Under the pieces are notes generated by a model. The model made no database searches and was not told where the DNA came from. It saw nothing but the letters and a program-made list of their open reading frames with translations. Below, piece after piece: positions 1 through 12,600 of a stretch of 64,000 nt of DNA. Position numbers and translations under genes: made by a program. The DNA lies in NCBI GenBank assembly GCA_946807835.1, contig OX327691.1, positions 17,039,688-17,103,687 of the forward strand, written 5' to 3'. Each line of letters opens with the position of its first letter. The stretch's first letter is position 1. The stretch is from Ailanthus altissimus (lineage: Eukaryota; Streptophyta; Magnoliopsida; Sapindales; Simaroubaceae).

Positions 1-850
1 TACGTATATGCATACTACTTTAATTTTGAAGGATAAGGGTCACGGGCTAACAGGCCCGAATATTTTCTGATTTGTTCTGTTGTTCAAAACTCATATGAGT
101 ATCAGACCTGGCCCAAACATTGCAAAACAAAACACATACAACAAGGATAAAAAGAAGACGGTCCAAAGATCAAAATGAGGAGTAGATTCTCACTGCTTCA
201 TTCATAAATTTTAAAATGAGTTATGATTCAGTATATACGTTCGCATATAAAATGTATTTGAATTTAAAACTATGTAATATTGTGTAGTTCAATAAGATTC
301 AAATATTTATTTATTTACTTATTTTGAGGGTTCATAGGATAATTTTTTAAATAAGCACGAATAACTATTAATCTCAAACATAGGTGTAATTAGGGATGGT
401 AAAAAATTCGTAAATTCATAAATTTTTCTGTATTAAAAAAGATTTGATAAGATTTAAAGTGAGTTTAGTACAAATTTAATATAAAAAATTAAAATTTGTA
501 ATGAATTTAGTATGAGTGTAGAGTTCAATAAAAAATCTTCGAATACTTATAATGAATATCCGTACATATTACATTTTTTATAATAAAATAATAATAATAG
601 ACTTAATTTTTTCACATTTATTTTTAGTTTATATTAAAAATAAATAAAATTAGTTTAAAGAATTAATGATTGTAGTTAAAATTAAAAATTAAATTATAAT
701 ATTTAACGTAATTAAAATTAAATTTAAAATTATAATATTAATTTAATTAAAATTAAATATTTAACGTAATTAAAATTTAAAATAATAATATTTAATATAA
801 TTATAATTAAAATTAAATTTATTATATTTAACACAATTAAGATTCAAATT
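1..850. other. AT-rich intergenic sequence, no gene recognised
   Basis: Very AT-rich sequence with no recognisable coding trace. A TAGGGATGG motif near 394 followed by short degenerate AT-rich text resembles the end of an hAT-type MITE, but no matching inverted end could be found. Runs of TTAAAATTAAA-type simple repeat fill 660-850. Confidence 0.5.
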
Positions 851-1500
851 AAATTGAAAGTGATTAATGGTTAAGTCTCCTTCGTACGAGTTAGCTGATT
901 CGGAACATACTAATAGCGGAAATTTGCCGACGCCTATGTTGGTGGCCCACACTACCAATGATTAGCTGCAAATATTTCTTCTCTTCGGAGGAAAAATTCA
1001 CCCAAGTAGGTATAACTACTCGTGATGGGAATTGGGATTCAAATCAAACCAGAAAGTCCTCTTCTGCATCCACAGGCACAGGCACAGGCACACAAATCAC
1101 ACTAAGGGCTCGTTGGGCATTTCAACCAGAACTCTGACTAAAAGAAGTGATCAAAACCCACATCCCCAATTCCCGTATGGGCACATAAACTGGCTTTAAT
1201 TTGCCATTTGGGTAAGTAAAAGACAGCCATTTTCATGCAGTGAGATGCAGCCGAACTGAAATTGGGATTCTGGGTTTGTGAGGAAATTGGCTTGTTGAGT
1301 TGTGATGATGGAAGGAAAGTATATAATTGTTGCTGGAATGACAGACTGCGGTGGTTTGATTAAAGCTAGAAAGGAGAGGGTCAAGAAGGAACCAATTGAT
1401 CTAAGAATTGCCTAACTACAAACAAATGAGACCGGATTGCACCCACATGGCATGTGCAATGTCATGCCATGCCAATCCCGACGACTCCTCAACCTGAACG
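851..1500. other. Less AT-rich intergenic segment, unrecognised
   Basis: This 650-bp patch has more balanced base composition than its flanks, as former genic or promoter sequence would. Short open frames on the minus strand (around 1,196-1,384 and a 32-codon one starting near 1,245) match no family I know. A hexamer CAGGCA is repeated about three times near 1,076-1,092. It could be the 5' end of a truncated gene; no function is assigned. Confidence 0.35.
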
Positions 1501-4200
1501 CAAGTATGATCTTGTCTATGTCATGTGTTTTTTTTTTTAATTGTAATAATTAAAAATTGTATTTAAATATAATTTTCAATTAAAGAATAATGAGGAATCG
1601 AAAATGCTTAGACGGATGAATAATAATAATGAAAGAAAGTTAAAAGCTAGAAGAGATTCGGAACATGACAAGATGGAAGGCCACATTGTATTGGCAGCTA
1701 GGCACAAAAATCGGGGTGCAAGTGGCGATTAGGTGATAACTTTTAAGAATTTTTTTATAAAAATAAAAAGATTGCATCTTAAAATTGATTTTTGAACTCT
1801 GCATGAATTTTTATTTTAAATAAAAATAATTTTTTAAGAAATTTTAAATTTATATTAACTTTTTAAAATAAATTTTAAAAAATTTTAAAATATAAAATAA
1901 AGAGCGTTTAAATACAAAATACGAAAGAGAGTATCATAAAAGTGTTTAAGTATTATATATAAAAATATATATATTAATATATTCTTTGAGAGTCCGTATA
2001 TTATTATATTATTTAATTATTTATTTATGATAAAAAAAATTATTAAAATAAAAGAAGTTATAGTTTCGTGGTTCACCATAAAAGTAAGTGTTTGTTGTTA
2101 AATCACAAAAATTTCTTGTGCTTTGTGTGTGTAGTTGTTTATTTCTTTGTACGTGATATTTTTTATTTTTAATTATTTGTGAGTAAAATATTTCGCAAAA
2201 TGTTTAAAAAAATTTTAAAGTACACATTAAAACTCCAACATTCTAAATAATAAAAAATCACTTGACTTTTTATATTTATAACGAGTAATGCTTAATTTCT
2301 TAAATTATATCATAAATTTTGTATCTCATATTGAGATGTCAAGTAATTATTAAATAGTAAAATTGTATAAATTTAAATTTATCTATTACATAATTTAATC
2401 ATTAATAACTACTTAACACATTATTTTTTAAAAAAAAATTAAATACCATTTAAAATGTCTCACATTATTCATTTATAATTGCCTAACCTCCACTTTTTTG
2501 CCAATATAACCAGGAATTAGGTGGGGTGGTGAGGTTAGTTAATTTTTTCATGGGATTAGATAAATGGGAACTGTTTAAGCATTATACCTAAGGTCTTAAT
2601 TGGACTACCATTTTCTACGTTATAAAAGCTACTGGAGGACAAAGTTAGATTCGTTTCAATTCTAAAATAATTTTATTGAGTTGGAAAATTAATTGGATCA
2701 GTGAAATCAAAACCAATTATTTTAATAAAACTAATTCGGTTCAATTTATTTCTCAGTTCTCGTCGGTTTGTCAATCTATTTTATTTTATTTTTTTCAGTT
2801 TAATTTTTGAGTGTATCTAAAATCAAATTAAATGATCGGTTCTTGAAATCGAATAGTGAATCGAGCCGAATTGACAAGTTATTATTTTATTTAATCAATT
2901 TGGTTCAACTTTATTCGTCTCTAATAAAAAGATAGACTACTGTTTTATGTACTTAATATAATAATCAGTTTATAAGACATTAAAAAGAAGTGGAAGAAAT
3001 GCTTTTATAATTGTGGTATAATGTTTAAAGGTTTACAATGCATTTTATCTCTGTTTTAGTTTTAATGTATATTTGGTTAGGTTTCTTTACTGATTAAAAA
3101 AAAAATTAATACTAAAAGCTTTATTTAATTTTTTTTTTATGACCATTGGTTATAATTAAAGAAAAGTTTTTAGATATTAAAAATTAATTTTGTCTCTATT
3201 TATAAAAATTTAAAATTTGAGTTTTTAGAAATAGAAATTTTTGAGCTATTTTTTATATTTGTGTATTAACACATATATTTTAATATTATTTTCTTAATTA
3301 TATAGCATATCTTTAATATTAAAATAATTCAATTAATATGTTTTTAACGTTTTGTTAAAAGTTACCTTATTTTCATATTTTTACAACTATCATGTCTCTA
3401 CAATAATCTTACAATATTTTTTTTATAGTTACGTAAAATTTTATTTTATTTTTAATTTTTATACCAAACATAATAATTTATTTATTGTTATGTATGAAGT
3501 GTCATTTTTTATAATTTAATAACATACAAGCCTTTTGAATAATATATAATCAAACAATTTATTATTTTAAAAGAGTTTTTAATTAACAATCAAATGTTCA
3601 ATGACTTTTTCTTAGAAATTCTACTTTTAAAAATTTTACTTTCAAAAACTTTATTTAAAAAACTAACTAAATGAGCCTAAGTATAGGTTCTCAATTTAAA
3701 TTTCTTTCCCTAATTTATTTTTTAAGAAAGAAGTAGAAAAAGAAGCAAAGGAAATTGAAACTAGAACGTGGTTATCTTTGGGAATTTTTTTAAAATGGCT
3801 CAAAAATTTAACCAATATTTTTTTTTTAGCCACAAAATAACAAGCTAGCCTTTATTAGCCAAAACAATATAAAATGAATACAGTTATGATAACTAAAATA
3901 TTTGAAATAAAAACATAAAATCAATTATATTTTATAAATCAATCTAAAAAAATACACTCTGACATTTAGAATAAGTAGATTTCAAGTTTTAAACTGTAAA
4001 AATAAATAAAATTGTTTTTATTTTCATACAATGTATTTATTTTTTATACATCAGTCGAGTTATTAATATAGTTTTTTGAAGTTATGCTAATTTTATAAAT
4101 GTATTAGTATTGAAGTATAATCCCTAGTGTAATATGGTAAAGTTTTGGAGAAAAATAAAATGGAATTGGAGAGAAAATCTACAGAATTTAAAAAATTTGA
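1501..4200. other. AT-rich intergenic sequence
   Basis: No coding sequence is visible. The part around 2,640-2,930 contains repeated CGGTTC/GAACCG-like words on both strands, a texture common in hAT-type MITE derivatives in plants, but clear ends and target duplications are not visible. The rest is low-complexity A/T text. Confidence 0.45.
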
Positions 4201-4231
4201 AAAGTGAAAATCCATAACGAAATCATTGCAT

Positions 4232-4257
4232 GGCCAATCCCCTATTTGGGATTGGTC
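4232..4257. repeat. Short imperfect palindrome (hairpin)
   Basis: GGCCAATCCC and GGGATTGGTC face each other across a 6-nt loop, with nine of ten positions complementary. It lies about 570 bp before the first trace of the Mutator relic and could be part of that element's end or of an independent foldback element. No function is implied. Confidence 0.5.
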
Positions 4258-4799
4258 ATTGTAAAATGCATGTGCGCCTCACCTATATCACTTTGCCTCA
4301 TACAAAGAAGGCGCTATGGACACGTTGCATGACAATTTCGCGCCTTTTTCATTATGTGTTCCCACGTTATTTTTTTTTTAATTTAAATAGTTTTTTAATA
4401 ACTATTTTTATTATAGGTGTCATGAAGTATGAGTCACCCGTTATATATTTTGGAAGAATATGAGATAGCTATAGTGACGATAATGAGAAATATGTTGGTC
4501 TATGAACTTTGGTATTTAAGTTCCGAAGGATGTGAATATGAAAATATTTTTAAATACTATGTGTCATGTAATAAGAGTTAATATTGTAAAGTATAAGGCA
4601 ATTCTAAAATTTTTTATTGATGCAACAAGATTTAAATTGAGATCAATTGAGATTGGGACGATAATGATATTCAATTTTTTATGAAGATTAATAGAAGATC
4701 GTTATATTCTCTATGTATAATAGTGGATTTTAAAGTTATTATATATAAAGATGATGTACAAGCACCCATTCAGAACTAACCACCCTATCATAATCACTT

Positions 4800-6840
4800 C
4801 ATATTGGCAAGTAAAAATAACAAAGTAAGTTACACAATTTTAATAATACCAACTATTGTGCTTACCACAAATACTGTAATTGACAATCAATATTCTCCTA
4901 TAATATTTAACAAAGACTCAACTTATATGCACTACGATAATGAGATAGATAAGGATGTCGATAGTCTAGAAAATGCTAATAATGTGAAAAAATATGGTGG
5001 ATTAGATGATTTACCAAAATGCGAACATTGTTATACTTCAAATAACTCTCTTAAAGAGACGCATGACAATTAGGATTTGCATAGAATAGGAGATGATGTT
5101 GAAACTCAAAACTCATTTCAATTTCTTCCTCTAAAATCACCATTGGACTTGGCCAAATCTAATATGTTTTTATGTTCTAGAATCGGAGATGTATTTGTAA
5201 AAAAGTTGTATGATAGCTAAATAAACTTTATCAAGTTATTAGCTTGATGACACTTAAGGTTAATTGGAACTTCAAAGTTTACAAAAGATTATTTTCAGGC
5301 AAATATGATGATAAAATATATAAATGATAATTATGTGAAATATTGACAGATGCTAAAAAGCATTTCATCATGCTTAAAATAAATACAGACCACACATGTC
5401 AGTTAGATAAGTTGTGTGATGATTACCAACAAATCAAGAGTCAAATTATTGAAAAATTTATTAAATTTTTTTTTTTGCATTAGTTAATCAACTTTACAGA
5501 CTAAAGGAGATCTAATTCAACATGGGTGAAGAGTTTAGTGTGGAGATAATGTATTTTATTGATTGGCGAGATAAAGACCATGCATGCAGATTGATAGTCG
5601 GTACTCTAGAAAATTTGTTCAGATGACTTATTGTATACTATAATATGTTGGAACGAATAAAACTTAGGTATGGTTGCACATTTAGAAATTGACCACTATA
5701 ATCAATTTAAGTATTTTTTTTGTGTGGCTTTGATCATATATTAGAGGTTTTCAGTCATTCATCTGATCGATTATTGTAGTTGATGAAACATTTTTAAAAA
5801 GTGCATGCTTGGGTACAATGTTTGTAGTTGTATGTAAAGATGAAAATAATCAAAATCTTCTATTGGTATGAAAGATTGCTAATTTTAAAAATAATGCTTC
5901 TTGGGTATGGTTTATAGTCAAACTTTGAGAATTTCTTAATAATTTTGAGGATCTTGTATTTGTTTTTTTTATTAATACGTTAGTATTAAGAAGGTCATTC
6001 GAAAGATTTTTTCTAATGACTATTATAAGGTATGCATTTATCATTTGAAAAAAAAATTAATCACAAGATACAAGATACTATCGAAATATAAAAAGAAAGA
6101 GAAATTTTTGGCTTCTTATTTTGTTGCTGCAAATACATATCGTCTTTCTAACTTTCAAAATCAAATCAAGAATATGTAAGAGATAAAATCAGAGACAATA
6201 AACATACTTAGAAGAGGACGTTGGTTTTCTTAAATGGACTCGATCAATAGGATGTATAATCCCTTCTTATAATGAACTTGATTGAGTGGATATAAAAGTT
6301 AATGTAAAAGTGATTCTTTTAAAGATTGGAGGTTGTAAAAGATATGACATCCTTTTTGACAACTTAATCTCATCATAAGGTTTAAAAGCACAATGATAAA
6401 TTCAGTCGCATGATAGTTCACTTGATCGATCATTCTCGCTTTGTCGTGAATAATAGAGGTAAAAATGGAATATTGGACAATTTGACGAAGTCATACAGTT
6501 GTCGAAAGTTTAATTTTTGGTAACTACCTTATGCTCATGCTATTGTAGTATATAGACATACCAGATTATAATAGTATGGTATTTGTTCGCCCTACCATAC
6601 ATCTGAGTGTTTATTTTGTGCATATAATGAGCTAGTCAATCTAGTTGGCTATTCGTCAAATTGGATAGTTTTAAACGAGTTAAGAGATGCTGATACCCAG
6701 CCTCATATAATACGCAATTAATCAGGAAAGTGTCGGAAGAAGCGAATTCTATCGTAAGATAAAAAATCAACAAAAAATGTGTGCAGTCGCGGTAAGCAGT
6801 ATAGACATAAACACCAGGCATGTCAAAATCCTGTTGTTTT
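4800..6840 (+). mobile_element. Degraded MuDR/MULE-type Mutator transposon (transposase relic)
   Basis: A transposase-coding trace runs left to right with many stops and frameshifts. An acidic N-terminal section (4,804-5,073) is followed near 5,775-5,990 by a run typical of the MULE transposase core: VVDETFLKSACLGTMFVV, then CKDENNQN, then NNASWVWF, read by eye across frames. Near 6,420-6,560 a SWIM-type zinc finger trace (SYSCRKF then PYAHA; one cysteine has become tyrosine) appears, and near 6,720-6,830 a basic stretch ends in a zinc-knuckle-like CSRGKQYRHKHQACQ. This order (core, SWIM finger, C-terminal knuckle) is that of plant MuDR-A-like transposases. No terminal inverted repeats or 9-bp target duplication could be paired, so the limits are those of the coding trace only. 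The element is dead. Confidence 0.75.
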
Positions 6841-7367
6841 ACATAATAGTTGATATGACATATTATTATATATATTTACCATTTGATGCTACTTGTATTT
6901 GTATAATTAAATTTAACGTGACTTATTATAAAATTTTTATTTTGCTACCTTGTTGTAATTCATAACAATTGATAGAGCTTGATTTTGTATATTTTATTAT
7001 TTGATATTTGTATAACTTAAATTTGACATTAATATATATGAAATTTATGTTTATTTCATTTACCAGTAAAAATAAGTATGGTTACAAAAAAATAACGAGT
7101 TACAATAAAAAATATAATCATGAAAAAAGATTGACATCATGTATCATGTGTGTTCAACCCTGTGAACATAAAATATCAATTTGTTGTATTACACTATAAT
7201 AGAAGATATGTTATTTCTACTATATTATTTGACGTCGCTTTTAATCCTACTTAATTTGTTTGGTTCTTATGGACAATTGAACCTATACATACGCATACAA
7301 CAATGAAAAAAAGTTAATGTAATTACTTGATACAATTGTTAATATTATATAATGGATGTGTAGTTTT
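6841..7367. other. AT-rich sequence downstream of the Mutator relic
   Basis: No gene is recognised; it probably includes the 3' non-coding part of the Mutator element. The short open frame at 7,008-7,199 has no family resemblance. Confidence 0.4.
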
Positions 7368-7442
7368 TGTAAAAATAAATAATAAATGAAATTAAAATAA
7401 ATTATGCTTTATGTAAAAATAAATAATAAATGAAATTAAAAC
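7368..7442. repeat. Tandem duplication, 44-bp period
   Basis: TGTAAAAATAAATAATAAAT starts at 7,368 and again at 7,412. The second copy is matched for about 31 bp before it diverges. Confidence 0.75.
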
Positions 7443-7940
7443 AAACAAACAATATAATAGCAAATTAGAACAATTAAATTAAATAAAACAAATAATTAAA
7501 TCTAATAATAAATTAAATACATTAACTAACTAACTAAATATCAATTACTAAGATAAATAATAATTAAACATAATAATTAATTAATTATTTGAACAAATTA
7601 ATAATAATTTTTCATTCATATCACATGATTTATTCAGTTAATTATTTTTAACAAATAATAAATTATTTAATTAATTATCATTTATTTTAATTAAATTATT
7701 TGTTTCTAATAATTAATTTTAAAAAATTTTAAAAAAACTTTCAGGCGTTACATGTGCTAGGGATGCACCCATTAAGAGCCTCGTGCATAGGTGTCAGAAC
7801 TAGTGCACGCACGTGAAATGCCTAAGTACCAGATGATGATCGGGACATTGCATTGACCATTGTCCAGCTTCGTTTTTTTTTTTTTCACAAAATCATATAT
7901 TTATCTTATTTTTTAGCCTTTTTTTTCATTTTTATTTATA
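7443..7940. other. AT-rich intergenic sequence with a GC-richer island
   Basis: No gene is visible. A roughly 130-bp less AT-rich island at 7,740-7,870 contains CACGTG-like words and could be the far end of the Mutator element, but it does not pair convincingly with the left flank. Confidence 0.35.
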
Positions 7941-8022
7941 TTTAACCTATTTACAACACAATCTAATTGTTTCTATCTATATTTAACCTATTTACAACAC
8001 AATCTAATTGTTTTTATCTACT
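7941..8022. repeat. Tandem duplication, 41-bp period
   Basis: Two nearly identical units (TTTAACCTATTTACAACACA...) start at 7,941 and 7,982 and differ at one or two positions. Two copies only. Confidence 0.85.
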
Positions 8023-9657
8023 TTTAACACAAATTACAAATTTTATTTAAAATTCAAAAATCTTATCAATTATGAACCATTTTTCAAATTTAAAATTAAC
8101 TATAAGTATAAGAAAACGCCGTTCTACGCAACGTTGATTTTAAAGTATTTTTGAAAAAGTGAATGCTAGGTACGAATGTTGGTAAAGACGAAAAATATAT
8201 TTCTTATGTTAATTAATAATGTGCGGATGGAGAGAGTGCTGAAAGCAGCAGTACTCTGAACTGGTATTGCTTCGTATTAATTTATAAAATACCCTTTTCC
8301 AAGTATCATAAATAGGCCTCGTGAGTGTCATAAATACAATGACAAGGCTCGTACATCAAGAAGGTGATATTTAACACGTGGGATAACCACCTTTTAATTT
8401 TGAAGTCATAAAAAGACTGACTAAAAGAACAAATATCTAAAGTTATTCAGCTGATAATAACACCCCAAGAATAGAAATTAGCAGAACATAAATTTGAGAA
8501 TTAAAAGTATCAAAGAGAGTTCCAGTTGAAGGATCGATGAGAATTTGAACATATACTATCGTATCAGTGCTAGAATAGAGTATAGCTGTTTTGTTTTGTT
8601 TTGTTTTGTTGCAGTCAATAGCTACGGAAAGATATTAGATTTATTAATACATGCTTGATGCTTAGTTTAATCCGACCATAAAATTACGGTTATTGTAAAC
8701 ACGCGGACACAGAGAAGCTAAAGGGGAGAGAACAACAACGCATCATAAATCACTTTTAACAGTGACGCATGAATGGAATCTAAGCTTTTATGAACAGCCC
8801 AAAAAATGGAGCAGCGGTCCACTTGAAGAGGCAAAATGCCAAAACCAAGTAGTCAGCAAAACCTCTCTCTCCCATGACTTGCTGTCCCCCTCCAATACCC
8901 CAGCTTCCAATGCAATCCCAAGTTGAGATAATAATATCATAGATATAATTCCCAAGTAGCAAAAGAAAATACCCAGCATCAGATGCAAATAAAAAAAATT
9001 TATGCCCATATTTATTAAACCCCCCCCCCATACAAATCCAAAAATAATGTTTCATAATGGTATTTGTGTCTTTTTCAATCATGAAAGATTGACTTGAAAT
9101 TACAATAATGATGGTAACAATGCAAGTATAAAAAATATAGGCCCTCTTTTCATTTGAGCATATTTTCCACCCTGTCCAAGAGAGAGGATTAGAGAAGGTA
9201 CTAGAGAGGTGGGTAGTGTTTTGTTTTCTTGCGACAGATAATAGAAAATAAAAAATCTAGATAAAGGAAAGTTGTGGCTGCAATTTGCCTATCAATTTGT
9301 TGCATCCCCACTCAATTAACCAAATCTTATTCACTCACTCTCCAATCTATCTAAAATGCTCGGCCTTTCTTTTGCAGTTGATTTAAAATGACTAAAAAAA
9401 CCTACATTCATTAAAAATAAATGAATATGACCAAAGAATTGGCGAGAAAACATTTATATAAATGAATAATTAAGAAAGAGAAGTAAAAGATAAACAAAGT
9501 ACTTCAAAGACAAAAACACCAAACAGATAAGATTAACTCGAAAAATTCAGTATTTTTATTTGGTTCCAGAGAGAGAAAAACATGGTACATAAGTGAGAAA
9601 TAAAAAATAGAAAGTGGGTTTGTGTTGGATTTTTGGTTGGTGGTGAGTTTCTTGGAG
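8023..9657 (+). promoter_or_regulatory. Upstream region and probable 5' leader of the cryptochrome gene
   Basis: This 1.6-kb region precedes the cryptochrome start codon and holds no convincing gene. It contains a TTTTG pentamer run near 8,588-8,610 and a run of C residues near 9,020-9,030. GA-rich text at 9,178-9,215 and 9,470-9,600 is typical of a plant 5' leader. The transcription start cannot be placed. A 100-codon minus-strand frame at 8,780-9,082 has no recognisable homology. Confidence 0.4.
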
Positions 9658-12600
9658 ATGTCAGGTGGTAGTTGCAGCATTGTTTGGTTTAGAAGAGATC
9701 TGAGAGTTGAAGATAACCCAGCACTAGCAGCTGGTGTTAGAGCTGGTGCTGTTGTTGCAGTGTTCATTTGGGCACCTGAAGAAGAGGGTCCTTATTATCC
9801 AGGGAGGGTGTCTAGATGGTGGCTCAAGAATAGCTTGGATCATCTTGACTCTTCTTTGAGGAGTCTTGGTACTTCTCTTATCACCAAGAGATCAAGTGAT
9901 AGCGTTTCTTCTCTTCTTGAGGTTGTTAAAGCTACTGGTGCTACTCAGCTCTTCTTCAACCACTTATATGGTTAGTTTATCTTCTTCTCTGCGTAATTTT
10001 TGTCTGTTCTTATTTGCCTGCATCTTTATATTAAGAGGTTGTTTATTTTTTATTATTCTTTTGTACGGGGTAATGGATCAGGTGGATGACTGCTATTTTT
10101 TTGATTTTATATTTCCTCGAGCTGTTTCCAGTTTCCGGGCTTCCTTTTTTTCCATTCCTTTTTTTTTTTTGGTAAATAAAAAATTTATTGATAATAATGC
10201 TAAAACCAGCAACAATACAAGAACACATATTAAATGTAAACATTTCAACCCATTGAAAGAATTAAGCAAAATCACCACCTTTCTACCAAGTGATCTATGC
10301 TTTGGTCATTTATAGCACTTAAACATCTAATTTAATCCGGACAGCATCTTTAATCTTATGGAACACGTCAGAAGTAGAAGGATTTTTATTTTGGAACACT
10401 ACCAAATTACTCTCCCTCCAAATAAAGTAAATTGAAACTCTCCTAATCTTGTTAAGAATAGATTTGCCTAGAATTTTTCTGCAATTGTTTTCATTTCTTT
10501 ATATTTCCCTCTGCTTAATTTTTTTAATTATATATATAATATTTTCCCTTCTTTTTTGGTTCTTTTTATGATTATGTTACGCTTGGATATTGAGTGGTTT
10601 TAATGACTTGTGAATTGGTATAGCGTATGTTGTTATAGATTTGGTAAAGATTTTTGTTTCCTGTTTTTATTGTCGGCTGCTGAATTGTTATGCGCTTGGT
10701 TGTAACCAGAGAGAATTTATTTTGGGAACGGGACATGTGTAGCAATGGAATTCTAGTACACTCATTTTACTCTCTTTAGGTTGTGTGATAGTCACAACTT
10801 GATTGACCCATCTAGACTGATCAACTTATTATTCAGTTAAGACTAAGTGTTGTTTGAAAATAAATTGAATATCAGAAAATACATTGGCTATGGTCTGTTG
10901 TAATACGGGCAATTTCCAAGCTATTATCATCAGTTTAGGTAAAACAATGAAAATAATTTTGCATTCAACAATTAGTGTCAATTCACTGTTTTTCAGACCC
11001 ATTGTCGCTGGTTAGGGATCACCGAGCAAAGGAGGTCCTAACCGCTCAAGGAATAGTTGTGCGCGCCTTTAATGCAGATTTGCTCTATGAACCATGGGAT
11101 GTAAACGATGCCCAGGGCCGACCTTTCACGACCTTTGTTGCGTTTTGGGAGAGATGCCTTAGCATGCCTTATGACCCTGATGCTCCACTTCTCCCACCTA
11201 AGAGAGTAATTTCAGGTTTGTATTTATGCAACCATGAAGCTCCATTTTGTCTCTTAATTAATTTGATCTTCAATGGACCACAAGGGATTGAATGTTGTAT
11301 CTAAAAATATGAATTTAGTTTATAGAGAAATGAAATTTCATATTTGCATAAATTCCAATGCAGAAAATACTGCAAAAATCATCTTAAATATCATTATAAT
11401 GGGACATTTTACGAGAACTTTGGGAAATCTTTTGCTCAAAGATTTCATATACAAACCCTTAATAGTCTAACTATTTAAGTACTAGAAGCTTTGGTAGACA
11501 TCTATTTGCTAGCATGCATAAGAATACATACAAGACTGGTTGAAAGATGCTCCAGGAAAATTTTCTGGATATCATGTTAAGAGACCTAAAGAAGGAATAA
11601 TTTATGAGAGCATTATTTTTTCAACTGATTCAATTAAAAACATTCAGCGGATTTAAGCTTGACCAGCAAAATATTTATTATGAAATATTATTTTACTCGC
11701 TCCATTAAGATACTTACACCCCTGGAAATTGCCAACATGTTTTATTTTCAAAAGAATTGGAATGTTCTCCAAGACTGTTATCTTTGAAGATCTTGTTTTA
11801 TAGTATTTGTTGTGATATCTGTACATCTCTGTTTTCAGCCACTACTGTACTAATCTTCTTTCCAAAATGTCTTGTGATCTTTTAGGTGATATATCCACGT
11901 GTCCTTCAGATACATTAGTGTTTGAAGATGAATCTGAGAAGGGAAGCAATGCTCTTCTTGCTCGAGCATGGTCACCTGGGTGGAGCAATGCAGATAAGGC
12001 ACTGACCACATTCGTTAATGGGCCTTTAATTGAGTACTCTAAGAATCGAAGAAAGGCTGATAGTGCTACAACCTCATTTCTCTCTCCGCATTTGCATTTT
12101 GGGGAGGTAAGTGTGAGAAAAGTCTTCCATCTTGTCCGTATCAAGCAGGTTTCATGGGCCAATGAAGGGAACAAGGCTGGGGAAGAGAGTTGCAATTTGT
12201 TTTTCAAGTCAATTGGTTTGCGGGAGTATTCAAGATATTTGAGCTTTAACCATCCATACAGTCATGAGAGGCCTCTTCTTGGGCACCTTAAGTTCTTTCC
12301 CTGGGTCGTGGATGAAAGCTATTTCAAGGCATGGAGGCAAGGTAGAACTGGCTATCCATTGGTGGATGCTGGCATGAGAGAGTTGTGGGCCACTGGTTGG
12401 CTTCATGATAGGATTCGAGTAGTGGTTTCTAGCTTCTTTGTTAAAGTTTTACAGCTTCCATGGAGATGGGGGATGAAGTATTTCTGGGATACCCTCTTGG
12501 ATGCAGATTTAGAGAGTGATGCCCTTGGTTGGCAGTACATATCCGGTACTCTTCCTGATGGCCGTGAGTTCGACCGGATAGACAACCCACAGGTGTGATA

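Noticed and set aside
8780..9082. 100-codon minus-strand frame upstream of CRY1
   Set aside because: Its glycine run comes from a homopolymer C tract on the plus strand, and there is no family resemblance.
10093..10278. Minus-strand frames over CRY1 intron 1
   Set aside because: They run through the LINE 3' leader and poly(A) tail; not independent genes.
11842..12207. 121-codon minus-strand frame
   Set aside because: Antisense shadow of CRY1 exon 3; the plus strand encodes conserved photolyase-domain sequence.
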